Shown here: positions 24,323 through 34,300 of the stretch, piece by piece
Position numbering within the stretch: the stretch's first letter is position 1
How the letters are laid out: the number at the start of each line of letters is the position of its first letter
Source: Papaver somniferum
Lineage: Eukaryota > Streptophyta > Magnoliopsida > Ranunculales > Papaveraceae
Reading direction: 5' to 3'
Assembly (NCBI RefSeq): GCF_003573695.1
Contig: NC_039359.1
Coordinates: forward strand, 77,204,783-77,268,782
Length of the DNA stretch: 64,000 bases
Made by a program: the position numbers and the translations under genes
Notes under the pieces: model-generated
Databases searched by the model: none
Told to the model about the DNA's origin: nothing
Seen by the model: the letters and a program-made list of their open reading frames with translations, nothing else

Positions 24323-24592
24323 CCGATAGGAGACAAGAGTCTTGTAATCAAATACATTTTAATTTGAACTTATTGAAATTAAAAAATAAATGCAAGTCAC
24401 TGCTAACTGCTCATTTATACGGTTTATGGCCATTGATCCAAGAAATGTTGGAAAATGAGCATAATACGTTTGCAATTGACCAAGAGAAGAACCTGAAAAT
24501 GATGTCCGGGTGGTGATTAGTCAACATATCTAGGGAAAAGTTGGAAAACAACTAAACGCGTAATACCGTTAGGTGACAAGAGTCCTGACTGG
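24323..24592 (+). repeat. ~246-bp tandem repeat unit, part right of the hAT insertion
   Basis: From the second CCGATAGG, this DNA matches 27857-28115 (GTAATCAAATACATTTTA, CATAATACGTTTGCAATTGA, GCGTAATACCGTT). It is not coding. Confidence 0.8.
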
Positions 24593-24941
24593 CATGTCCA
24601 TACAAATAAGATCCATATAAATAACATAGTTTAGGTGAATAGAGAAACTTAGATCAAACTGAGTTTTGAAATATATGTTCGGAGCATGTTTATGTAAACT
24701 TATCTGGATGCGAAAATGCCATATGATAAGTGGACATAAGCTTAGATGCTGACATGCCACAAAAATTTTCAGAATACAATAAAAGAACATAGGTGTTGAA
24801 GGAAGAACCTTAAAATGAGAAATATAAGAAGGTTGAAACTGCTCTTTGTTTTGGAGAATGGGAAGTTTTGCAGAAACTATGAAGTTTGTAGTGACATGTC
24901 GAGACACCAAAGTACCACTAGCTAGAGACCCACCAACTTTA
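24593..24941. other. AT-rich spacer
   Basis: No gene, motif or repeat is recognised, apart from the left copy of the MITE target duplication CCAACTTTA at 24933-24941. Confidence 0.5.
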
Positions 24942-25262
24942 CGCAAAATTGGTTAAAAAGACCAAAATAAATAATTTCTGGGTGAAAAAGACATGTAAAA
25001 TTTGATATTGTTTAAATGGACGAGAATGTGAAAATAGCCAGGATGTAAACAGTTTTACCCTACCCATTTTCAAATATTTTTTCTTATTTTTAATTTATAT
25101 CAGGATGCATCCAGTTTCATCCTCGCTCTTTTTTAAGTTTAAGCCAGGATGAATCCAGTTTCATTCTTGCTATTTTTTTGGTGTCCATTTCACCCATACT
25201 AATTTTTACTCGTCCATTAGAACCATGTTTAAAAAATATTTGGACAAATGACCCATTTTCCG
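24942..25262 (-). mobile_element. 321-bp MITE, 9-bp TSD (copy 1)
   Basis: The element starts CGCAAAATTGGTTAAAAAG and ends GACCCATTTTCCG, with the perfect 9-bp target duplication CCAACTTTA on both sides (24933-24941, 25263-25271). It is the reverse complement of the 320-bp element at 56624-56943. The ends form weak inverted repeats (CG(C/G)AAAAT(T/G)GG). The inside carries several CAGGATG..TCCAGTTTCATCCT units that are themselves near-palindromic. A 9-bp duplication suggests mobilisation by Mutator-like transposase. Confidence 0.88.
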
Positions 25263-25271
25263 CCAACTTTA

Positions 25272-26150
25272 TCTTCTCTTTTTTGATTTATTATGATGAG
25301 CTTAATACGAGAACTCACATGGGTTTGGCGATGTAAAACTAATAAAACAAGACCATCATAGGTACGAATAGAATAATATTGCTTGGCGTAGATCACATAC
25401 ACAAGAATGATGTAAAATGTGGTAGTTGAGAAATAAATACAGGTTTCTTTTATGTGGCAAGTGTAATACTTATAGCAAAAGATGCCGAATGTGATTAAGG
25501 TATTGAAATTAGGTTGTTTGGTGGTAAGAGACATTTTATGTGGGAAGTGTAATACTTATAGCACAAGATGCCAAATGTGATTAAGGTATTGAAATTAGGT
25601 TGTTTGGTGGTAAGAGACAAGCTGGGGCGGGAAAGAAATTCAAAAGATTTGTTTCAATGACATGTGGTATTTTTTTTTCCTACTTTATCGGTATGTTGAA
25701 TTTTCAGGTTGCCTCCCATGGTTCGTGTAGCTACAACCTGCCTAGCCAACAATCCCCAAAGCGCAATGCCGCCTCTCAACAAGTGCTGCCTTCTCTGAGA
25801 CAACATAAAATCAATCACTGTAATTAGTGCCCAAATGAACTTATCTAGATTAGGTGAACCACCAATACATCTGTTAATGGTAATCCTAAGAGGTTTATCG
25901 AATAATGAAACGTCTAAGTTTAGGTGTTGAAAATAGGTTTGCAAAGAGTAATGATGGTTCTGGCTAATACACGCATGGCTTTAAATTGGCGTTAATAACC
26001 AATAGATGGGACGTTTAGAAAAACACCATAAATGTCTATTAATGGCAATTTTAGAGAAATTATAAAAGAAGGTTAAATGAAGAGTTTGTAAAGCATAGAG
26101 AATTAAACTAAAAGAGAAAAAAATTCTCAGAAAATTAGTGTTTTTCCGAT
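25272..26150. repeat. Spacer with a 91-bp direct duplication
   Basis: A 91-bp unit containing AAGTGTAATACTTATAGCA and TTAAGGTATTGAAATTAGG occurs twice head to tail (about 25457-25530 and 25548-25621). The open frames on either strand here (for example 25600-25827) show no domain and no codon logic. Otherwise I see nothing. Confidence 0.6.
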
Positions 26151-26801
26151 ATGGATGAAACATATGGAGAATACAATCATGCCAAGAAGGTAGCATCAAC
26201 TCTACGAACTCGAGAGTTAATCTATCTGAAGAATTATATTGAGGGAGAAATACAAAGGAGAAATCGCAAAGCTGAATATGCAAGAGGAAGACAAGAGAAT
26301 GCTGTTGAATATGATTTATCGAAGGAGAAAAGCATAACCAGAGATGCCCGTAAGCAGATAGATTGGAATTAAAAACATGCAAAGATGAATACATGGAGCA
26401 AGTGAAATAGTGAGACATGGAGTGATTCAAGAATACGGAGATGCTGAGAGAAATGATAATGAAATTGAGAGTGATGTTGAAAGTGATTTTGAAACTAAAA
26501 GGAAAAGAAGGATGAAGATGATTGGTATGAGCTTTATCTGTATGAGAAAGCACATCCTCCAATCTTTGCCAGGACCATGCGAGAACGTCTGGGTATCGAT
26601 TCAGATAAGGAGAAGATAGAGGGCACTGATGCATATAGTAATCTAGAGATCGGAGAGGCATGTGATGAGGAATATAATGAGGAGGATGAAGAAGCATCAG
26701 ATGGATATGGTCCTACTACATCCAGTCAGAGTGATGAATGAGATGATCGTGAGGAGGAGGGTTTTGAGACTGATAGTAAAGATGAAGATGAGGATTCTGA
26801 C
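26151..26801 (+). pseudogene. Unknown acidic protein gene, broken
   Basis: From ATG 26151 the frame encodes MDETYGEYNHAKKVA and a charged, helical stretch (RTRELIYLKNYIEGEIQRR), stopping at 26370-26372. Further pieces follow in shifted frames: ERNDNEIESDVESDFE (about 26445-26495), DWYELYLYEKAHPPIFARTM (about 26519-26580) continuing to an acidic run with EEYNEEDEEASDG and a stop at 26739-26741, then another D/E-rich stretch to 26801. The biased, strongly acidic composition on this strand only, spread over about 650 bp, suggests a decayed protein-coding gene rather than chance. I do not recognise the family. The long minus-strand frame opposite it is a shadow. Confidence 0.4.
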
Positions 26802-27640
26802 TAGAGTTCTCACATGAACCAGAAAGATGGTGGTCTTCATGCTTAGAACCAAGCTTAAAGATAATTAACAAGTTTTTCATCATACAATCTTTCTGGTTCT
26901 TATATATGATCTTCCTACTATTGGTAAGAAATTTTTTGCTTTTGTGTGAAATTGGTGTGAATCGGTCGGTTCGGGTGGTATTCTTCATTTCGTTTTTGTC
27001 TTGGTGAACCTTGTCATGTTACTATTGTAAGTATGGAGTGTTTTCTTATCGGGGTTATTCAAAAGGTAGAGATGGATGTTTTGAATGATATGTTGGAAGT
27101 AATTAGGACTTCTTTTTATAGAATATTATAAATGCAGGTGTTGATCTTGGTTGTAGTGAACTGGATCCTTCTTGTGTTATTAGTGTTCTTGAAAAAGTTC
27201 CTGCTAGATAGAATGGATTTTAATGAAGTAGAGCCTGTAAAAATTGTTTGGTAAGAACATTTAACGAATTGTGTTTTGTGAGAATGAATTTTTTGGAAGA
27301 TTGTTATCTCGATATAGTTTTCTATTCAAAAAATTTATAATTTTCTGGAACTTTTTTTGTTAAATTATTATGAGAGTAATGTTGAATTAAAAAAGATCAT
27401 CAACAATAACGGTACGGGTGATCTTTGTTACAATGCACTTGTCATTCGCTTTTTTTTTCTTTTCTTTTTTTTATCTAAAAGGCCCATTACATAGCCAAGG
27501 CCCAAAACTAAAAGTTACAAGCTTATGACTTTCTTTACCCGAACCCCGTCTAATTGCCAATAGTTAACTTTCTTGTGCTAAAGTTTGTACACACATACAA
27601 TAAGCCGAGGTCACTAATGTATGGCGTCATAAGTAAAATC
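26802..27640. other. AT-rich spacer
   Basis: No gene or known repeat is recognised. A T-rich run lies at 27449-27474. Confidence 0.4.
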
Positions 27641-28131
27641 CTACAAGTGCAATTTGTAACGGAAAAAGATTCAAGTGCTCACTGCTTGGCATAATTTGTA
27701 CAGTTTATAGCCATTAATCCTAGCAAATGTAGGAAAAAGGATTCAATGTAAAAGCATAATACGTTTGCAATTGACCAAGAGAAGAACCTGCTGAAATTAT
27801 GTCCGAGTGGTGATACTGGTCAATAGAACTAGGCAAAACAACTAAGCGCGTGATACCGATAGGAAACAAGAGTCTTGTAATCAAATACATTTTAGTTTTA
27901 ACTTATTGAAATTAAAAAAGAAATGCAAGTCACTGCTAACTACTCATTTGTACGGTTTATGGCCATTGATCCTAAAAATGCAGGAAAAATGAGCATAATA
28001 CGTTTGCAATTGACCAAGAGCAGAACCTGAAAATGATGTCCGAGTGGTGATACTAGTCAACAGAACTTGGGAAAAGTTAAAACCGCTAAGCGCGTAATAC
28101 CGTTTGGTGACAAGAATCCTGTAATCAAATA
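27641..28131 (+). repeat. Two tandem units of a ~246-bp repeat; holds the hAT empty site
   Basis: Two units run head to tail (period about 245 bp, judged from GTAATCAAATA(C) at 27876 and 28121). Shared phrases include GCATAATACGTTTGCAATTG, GTCCGAGTGGTGATACT and GCGTGATACCGATAGG / GCGTAATACCGTTTGG. The uninterrupted CCGATAGGAAACAAGAG at 27857-27873 is the paralogous pre-insertion site of the hAT element 8 kb upstream. Confidence 0.85.
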
Positions 28132-28351
28132 TACATTTCAATTTAACTTATTCAAATTCTTTTCGAATTAAAAAGGTACCGTGGTCTTATCTTAAGTAAT
28201 TAGTGGTTAAGATTCTAAAAACTGAGACATTACACAAGCCAATTGTGCATTGTGCAGTCAAAGAAATGGTAAACTAAACAGCATGTTGGTGAGAGTTAAG
28301 TAAGAGTGCACAATTGCACTAAGTTTAATAGTGCACAAGGATGTAGGAAAG

Positions 28352-28382
<31 letters not shown>
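28352..28382. repeat. TA dinucleotide microsatellite
   Basis: About 15 TA units, 125 bp upstream of the predicted start of the NPF-like gene. Confidence 0.95.
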
Positions 28383-28383
<1 letters not shown>

Positions 28384-28507
28384 CTTGATTAACTTGGTAG
28401 AGTATAAGTCTCACTTCCAAGTCCACTTGGTCTTGTTCCCTCTTTAACATCCATATTGTTTTTGAGGTGCATTAGTCCGGTTTCAAACTCGAAAAAAAAA
28501 AGAAGGT

Positions 28508-29936
28508 ATGCATGGTAGGAAAAGATCTTCTTTGGGACGATGGGCAAGGTTTTACTTCACAGTGCCAAGACAGTGCTTATTTATTGAAGGTAAACAGCTT
28601 TAACAGATGTTTTCGAGTTCACCAATTTGTAATTATGTTTTGAATAATTTAATTTTAATTTTTTTAATTCTGGTTTTGGATGCTACAGCTGTTCTAATAA
28701 TTAAGTCAGTGGTTGAGACAGCAGAGCTGAGTATGCTGTTGACATACTACTTGGGAGAAATTTGGAACGAAAAGATGATAGTTACAGTAGCAAGCTGGAT
28801 TATCATCTTGGAAAGGAGGAGTAATATCGTTTCAATCGTAGCTACTTCTATCAAAAACCGAATCGGCTGTAGCACTGCGGCGATTATATCTTGTTCTTCC
28901 TATACAGCGGTAATTATTCACTTCTATGTACTCTTGCATCATTTGTTTTCTTAATGGATAGAATTAATGTATCCTTCTCCTCCAGGGTATAATCCTTCTG
29001 CTCCAGGCAACCATATCATGGGATTCAGAGCTCAGCACCTACATATTCTCACGAGCTCAACAGATTTTGTCCAATTACCATCATACCTCATGGGAGGTGC
29101 GAAATATGCTGTTTGATTACCACCAAACCTCAAAATGTGTTCGAAAGATATTTTCCGACTACCAGCAAACCTCACGAGGTTTTACACTTAGCTTTGGTGA
29201 TATATTTTCAAGTGTCCGGAAGATGTTTGACTACCACAACTTGTACCTGGGACTGGTTCTACTAGGACTAGGCAAGGCTGGTTTCAGCTCCTCTTGTATC
29301 GAAGATTGTTTGGAAAACCAACTGGCCAAAGCGCAAATCAGTAACAAGGATGACATGAAGAGAGACAACGTGATTCGTAAAATGATTTCTCTGGCGAAGT
29401 GTCAAATCATAGGGTTTACTTTGGGAAGTTTCTTGAGTGCAGCTCTTAACAACGACGATTGGGTTACCTTTTTCCAGATTTCTGCCTTTCTCATGGGACA
29501 TGCGCTTCTGTTTCTTTTGTTTTCCATAGTGGCAGAACTGGACATTGATCGTAAAGAGGTAAAATATCTGCAGAATGGGCTCCTACTTTCGGCGTTGCTC
29601 CTAATATTTTGTTTCACCTTGCCAATTAGTTTCAAGTACTGGAACAACATGAGCAGTGTTGTGGGTGGTGGTGATTATCAAGCAAACAACCAAGTGGTTA
29701 ACCTGACAAACCAATGTGCAGCTGACTCATGGTCAACCCCAACAAGAATCCGTCTATACGACATCAAACCTACTACACCCATTAGAGTGGAAGGAACAGG
29801 CACAACCCCGTTGAAACCATTAGTTCAGCAGTACACAAAGGAGTTCAATATAAACGCGCCTACAGCTTTTTCATCAACTACTAGTTTCTCTAGAAATCTC
29901 ATGAATATTCAAGAATATCAGTTCCGACCTACTTAG
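28508..29936 (+). CDS. NPF (NRT1/PTR family)-like membrane protein, short form, three exons
   Basis: NPF proteins are proton-coupled carriers of nitrate, peptides and hormones, normally with 12 membrane helices and 550-600 residues. My model joins exons 28508-28589, 28689-28909 and 28986-29936. Both introns have GT...AG and keep the frame (phase 1, then phase 0), giving 417 residues. Exon 2 has the first helices (IIKSVVETAELSMLLTYYLG, compare the E.AER....N...YL pattern of NPFs). After the second junction comes SYTAGIILLLQATISW, a triple repeat around DYHQTS..VRK.F, then LYLGLVLLGLGKAGFSSS, which resembles the NPF LYL.ALG.GG segment, and two or three more helices to about 29640. The C-terminus is a hydrophilic tail of about 95 residues. 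The second six-helix half is missing, so transport is doubtful. The start ATG is chosen because only that frame splices correctly; the frame is free of stops. Confidence 0.6.
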
Positions 29937-30088
29937 TGTACATCCAGATAGCATTACGTAAACTAAAGAGGGGGGAGACTTACTTGAAAAAACATGTACA
30001 CGATTAATCTGTAAATGCAATAATTATAAAACTAAATATCAATAGAGGAATGAGGATGTAGTACTTTGTTCATTAATGCAAGATTGCC

Positions 30089-30963
30089 TTATGCTTCAGT
30101 GATTCCGTTACCAACCTCTTCGTCTTTGCTATTCCCATGGTTGGTATTTTGAGCTCGATACATGGCAGCAACCTCATCCGCCGTTGTGGCTTCCTCTGGT
30201 TTCTTGTCTTCTCGTACACGAAGAAAACGTGGAAACCGAAGTGAAATACCCTTGGTTGCCTCCACATCACCATCTGCAGCAAGACAAACAGGACTTATAC
30301 TCAAATCTGCACCTTTAACCTCCCACACCTGGGTTGGTTGAAACGATACATCTGGCTTAGTTGCATCTGTAAAGCGGTAGTATGACTTTGGTCTAGGAAT
30401 CACTTGACTCCGAAGACTGGAAGAAAGCTCTTCAAGAACTGCTTCAGAAAATCCTGTGCCTGTCTTGGATATGCATTGGAATTCCTCTTTCTCATCATCG
30501 TAACAAGCAAGAAGGAAGCCCCCATAACCACCAGCACGTTTTCCTTTGCCATGGTATGCCCCTATAGGAACTAAATCAAAGGAGTCTCCAGTACTGTCCA
30601 TATAATCCTTCTTCAGTTTCAACCAGTTGTTTGACTTCTTCGCAGGCTCATAAGTCGCTTCTGAACTTAATGTTTTCGCAATCAAACCTTCACATCTGTC
30701 AACAATTGCAGTATCAAGAAATCTCTGTATTGTTTTGAGATCGTTTGATGTTATTGCCTTCGCAAACTTAAACTCTCCTGTTACTTCCACAAATGAGCTG
30801 TACAGATGCTCTCTGCGTTCATTTAATTGCTTTTAGAGAAGTTGCTCACCATTCAGATACAAAATATCAAAAGCAAAGATGCAAACTGGTACTGTTATGC
30901 CATCGATGGAAACATTTTTACGTGCCCGGCTGCTTAGTTGCTGGAAAGGCAGAGTTCTACTAT
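30089..30963 (-). pseudogene. LIG1: DNA ligase 1, C-terminal half (pseudogene part 2)
   Basis: ATP-dependent DNA ligase 1 seals nicks during replication and repair. Here the 3' part of the gene encodes LPFQQLSSRARKNV, FAFDILYLNGEQLL, then motif IV (CEGLIAKTL), SNNWLKLKKDYMDS (motif V), the OB-fold region and RFPRFLRVREDKKPEEAT (motif VI), ending at the TAA 30089-30091. An in-frame TAA at 30833-30835 stands where the family has glutamine. No introns interrupt this part, although plant LIG1 genes are known to be intron-rich, which suggests a retrocopy; I see no poly(A) tail or target duplication. A Copia element separates it from the upstream part at 36067, inside the codons for a D-S pair. Paralogy to a working LIG1 elsewhere is assumed. 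Confidence 0.85.
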
Positions 30964-31250
30964 TATTAGGAGAGTTATATTTATGGGCTCGAGACTCTTG
31001 GATTGTGACCCATCTTCACAGTCTCAGTTTGAGACCCAAGACCCATCTTCACAGTCTCAGTTCACAGTTATCACCACTGTTATGGACAGTCCAATGATTC
31101 CACTGTGATGGACAGTCCAATGATTCAACTGTTATGGACAGTCCATTGTAAGGTCGAACTCTAGGGTTGTATATCTTGTATAAGAGGCAGATTGAATGAA
31201 GGAATGAAACACGAAACTATTTTGATATATGTGTTTTACAAAATCTAACA
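30964..31250 (+). repeat. Copia 5' LTR
   Basis: The 287-bp LTR contains two copies of GACCCATCTTCACAGTCTCAG (33 bp apart) and about three 26-bp units with CTGT(T/G)ATGGACAGTCCA (31076-31148), a layout like the repeated activator boxes of plant Copia promoters such as Tnt1 (an analogy, not homology). A TATA-like TATAAGAG is at 31179-31186. Confidence 0.95.
31179..31186 (+). promoter_or_regulatory. TATA-like box in the Copia 5' LTR
   Basis: TATAAGAG lies 72 bp before the LTR end and just downstream of the 26-bp repeats; it would drive genomic RNA synthesis. The same box is present in the 3' LTR. Confidence 0.4.
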
Positions 31251-31264
31251 TGGCATCAAGAGCC
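31251..31264 (+). other. Copia primer binding site
   Basis: TGGCATCAAGAGCC follows the LTR immediately and resembles the initiator tRNA-Met site TGGTATCAGAGCC with one substitution and one extra base. Confidence 0.7.
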
Positions 31265-31302
31265 AGAGTTGATTAACACGAATAAACCCTAGAACAGTAA
31301 AT

Positions 31303-34300
31303 ATGGCGGATGATACAGAATCATCTAAAAGAGGAAAAGAGGTAGAAAACAACATGCAAAAGAAGAAACCAGAATATCATCCGGGATCAAGTGATGGACC
31401 AGGGATTATCATCACACCTATTGTATTAAAGGGAGCAAACTATGATGAATGGGCTAGAGCAGTGAGAAGATCATTGATAGCCAAACGAAAATTTGGTTTT
31501 GTTGATGGAACCGTCAAAGAACCAACAGAACCTGAAGAGTTAGAGGAGTGGATTGCAGTGCATTCGATGCTGGTCTCTTGGATCAGCAATACATTGGAGA
31601 CAAATATTAGATCAACGTTGGGGGATTATGATGATGCGAGCATGTTATGGACGCACTTGAAGAGGAGATTTTGTGTTGTAAGTGGAACTCGGATCTGCCA
31701 GTTGAAAGCTGCCTTAAGTGAATGCAAACAGAAGAAAACTGAGGAGGTTGCAGTGTACTATGGGAGATTGAACAAGATATGGGATGAGATGGTGACGTAC
31801 ATGAAGATACCAAAGTGTAGCTGTGGCCAGTGCACGTGTAACATTGCAACACAGGTTAGTACGTTGAGAGAAGAAGATTTCTTACACTATTTTTTGATTG
31901 GTTTGGATACCATGTATAGCTCCCTGCGTGAACAATTACTGGCAAGAGAACCACTGCCATCTATAGATGTGTCTTATCAAGCTGTGGTTAATTCGGAACG
32001 TCTAAAATTGGGGGAAGGAGTTGTGTCGTCTCAGACACAGGAAAATATTATGGCGTTCAAGGTTCAGTCAGATCAGCGTCCATACAATAATATGTATGAT
32101 CCTAACAAATTTTGCAAGCATTGTAGCCGAGAAGGGCACTCACAGGAAGGGTGTTTTCAGCTGATTGGATACCCGGAATGGTGGGGTGACAGACAAAGAG
32201 GTGGAAGAGGATATGGTCGAGGAGGCCGAACTGGTGGTAGAGCTGGTGGTAGAGGACGTGATGGTGCCGGTTTTGTGAACAACAGAGGAGGTAGAGGACA
32301 AGATAATATACGTGCGCATAATTTGAACATCTCGGGAGCAACAACATCATCTCATCCTGCCAATGGATCTTCAGGAGATGCATCAGGACTGACAGGCGTG
32401 ACTGCAAGTCAAGTTCAGCAGGTTCTTGAATATTTAAATTCAAGAAAAATCAGTTCCCAACTCCAAGGTAAGACAAATCAAACATCCTGGATTATAGACA
32501 CAGGAGATACAAATCATGTCACGTGTAAAAGAGATGATATGATAAATGTGAAAGATATTAGAGCATGTTCAGTGGGACTGCCGGACGGAAAATATGCTCA
32601 CTCTGAGAAAATAGGAACAGTTATTCTTCCTGGTGGTTTGAGATTGGACAATGTGCTTTATGTGCCACAGATAACTTGTAACTTGATTTCGGTTACACAA
32701 CTCATTGATGAGGTAGTATGTAATGTTCAATGTACTAACACTTTATGTCTTATACAGGACCGGTTGACGAGGAAGGTGATTGGAGTGGCTGAGCGACGAG
32801 GTGGACTATATATGTTCTGTGGTGTGCCTCCAGTTAAAGTGCTTACGGTGAGTGAAGATACGTATGAGCTGTGGCATCAGCGATTGGGACATCCATCAGA
32901 GAAAGTGTTACAACGGTTACCAGGTCTGGGTATATTATTGAAGAAAAATAATGATGCGTGTGATATTTGTCCACGTGCAAAACATCGTAGAAGTAGTTTT
33001 GCTAGTAGTTTGAGCAAATCCAGTTGTAGTTTTGATTTGGTTCATATAGATTTATGGGGTCCTTATAAGACGTGCTCGTCTTCTGGAGCACAATATTTTT
33101 TGACAATAGTAGATGATTTTTCAAGAGGTGTGTGGATTTATTTAATTCAAAGCAAAACTGAGGTTGCAACAATATTTCTTAACTTTATTGCGCTTGTGAA
33201 ACGTCAATTTGGTAAAGAAATCAAAATTGTTAGAAGTGATAATGGAACCGAATTTAATGCATTGCGTGGCTACTTTAAGACTAATGGAATAGTTTTTGAG
33301 ACATCCTGTGTAGGAACACCTCAACAAAATGGAAGAGTTGAGAGAAAACATCAGCACATAATGAATGTGGCAAGAGCTTTGAGGTTTCAAGCAAATTTAC
33401 CGATCAGATTTTGGGGAGAATGTGCTTTGACAGCAGCGTATTTGATTAATCGTACGCCTACACCGGTTCTAAATAACAAAACTCCATATGAAGTTCTATT
33501 TGGGAAACCGGCACCATATAGTCAGTTGAAAGTATTTGGTTGCTTGTGTTATGCACATGATCAAAGTAGTAAAGGGGATAAGTTTGCAAGTCGAGGAAGA
33601 AGGTGCGTCTTTCTGGGTTATCCTTTTGGGAAGAAGGCATGGCAATTATATGACTTAGACAAGAGACAATTTTTAGTTTCAAGGGATGTAGAGTTTCATG
33701 AACATCAGTTTCCTTACATATCTAGGGTACCTGATCAGCCAACTGAGACAGTTCAGGCTAATAATGACGTGTGTTGGAGTGATGATGAAGAAATAGTGCA
33801 GCAAGAGAACCCAAAAGATATTACTGAGAACCCAATATACATTACTGAGAACCCAGAAGACAATACTGCGAACCCAGAATATATTACTGGGAACCAGGAA
33901 GGTATTACTGCGAACCCAGAAAACATTACTGAGAACCCGGAAGACATTACTGAGAACCCTGAAGATAATACTGAGAACCCAGAATATATTACTGAGAACC
34001 CTGTGGTCTCGAAGGAAGTGACGGACGCTAGTATGGGTAAAGGAAGGAGACAGAAGATTCCGTCTAGTAGGCTCAAAGGTTTTGTAACGCACACTGTACG
34101 ACAAAATAGTCCATCTCATGCTCGCTCTCCACAATCGTCATCCTCAGGTACGCCGTATCCTTTGACATATTATGTTAGTTGTGATAAATTCTCTACAGTT
34201 CATAAAAAGTTTCTTGCAGCAATTACTGCTGGGTCTGCGCCTAAAAATTTCAAAGAAGCCATGAAGTATCCAGGATGGCGTAAGGCAATGGCAGAAGAAA

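Noticed and set aside
25981..26697. 238-codon minus-strand open frame
   Set aside because: It is the shadow of the acidic plus-strand pseudogene: H/S/F/L-rich composition, no domain.
28383..28500. Possible tRNA gene or SINE with TTGGTAGAGTATAAG and GGTTTCAAACTCG
   Set aside because: The two box-like motifs are too far apart and no acceptor stem can be paired.
33679..34134. Minus-strand open frames of 113 and 151 codons opposite the Copia gene
   Set aside because: Created by the 21-bp repeat being open in several frames; antisense to a well-supported CDS.
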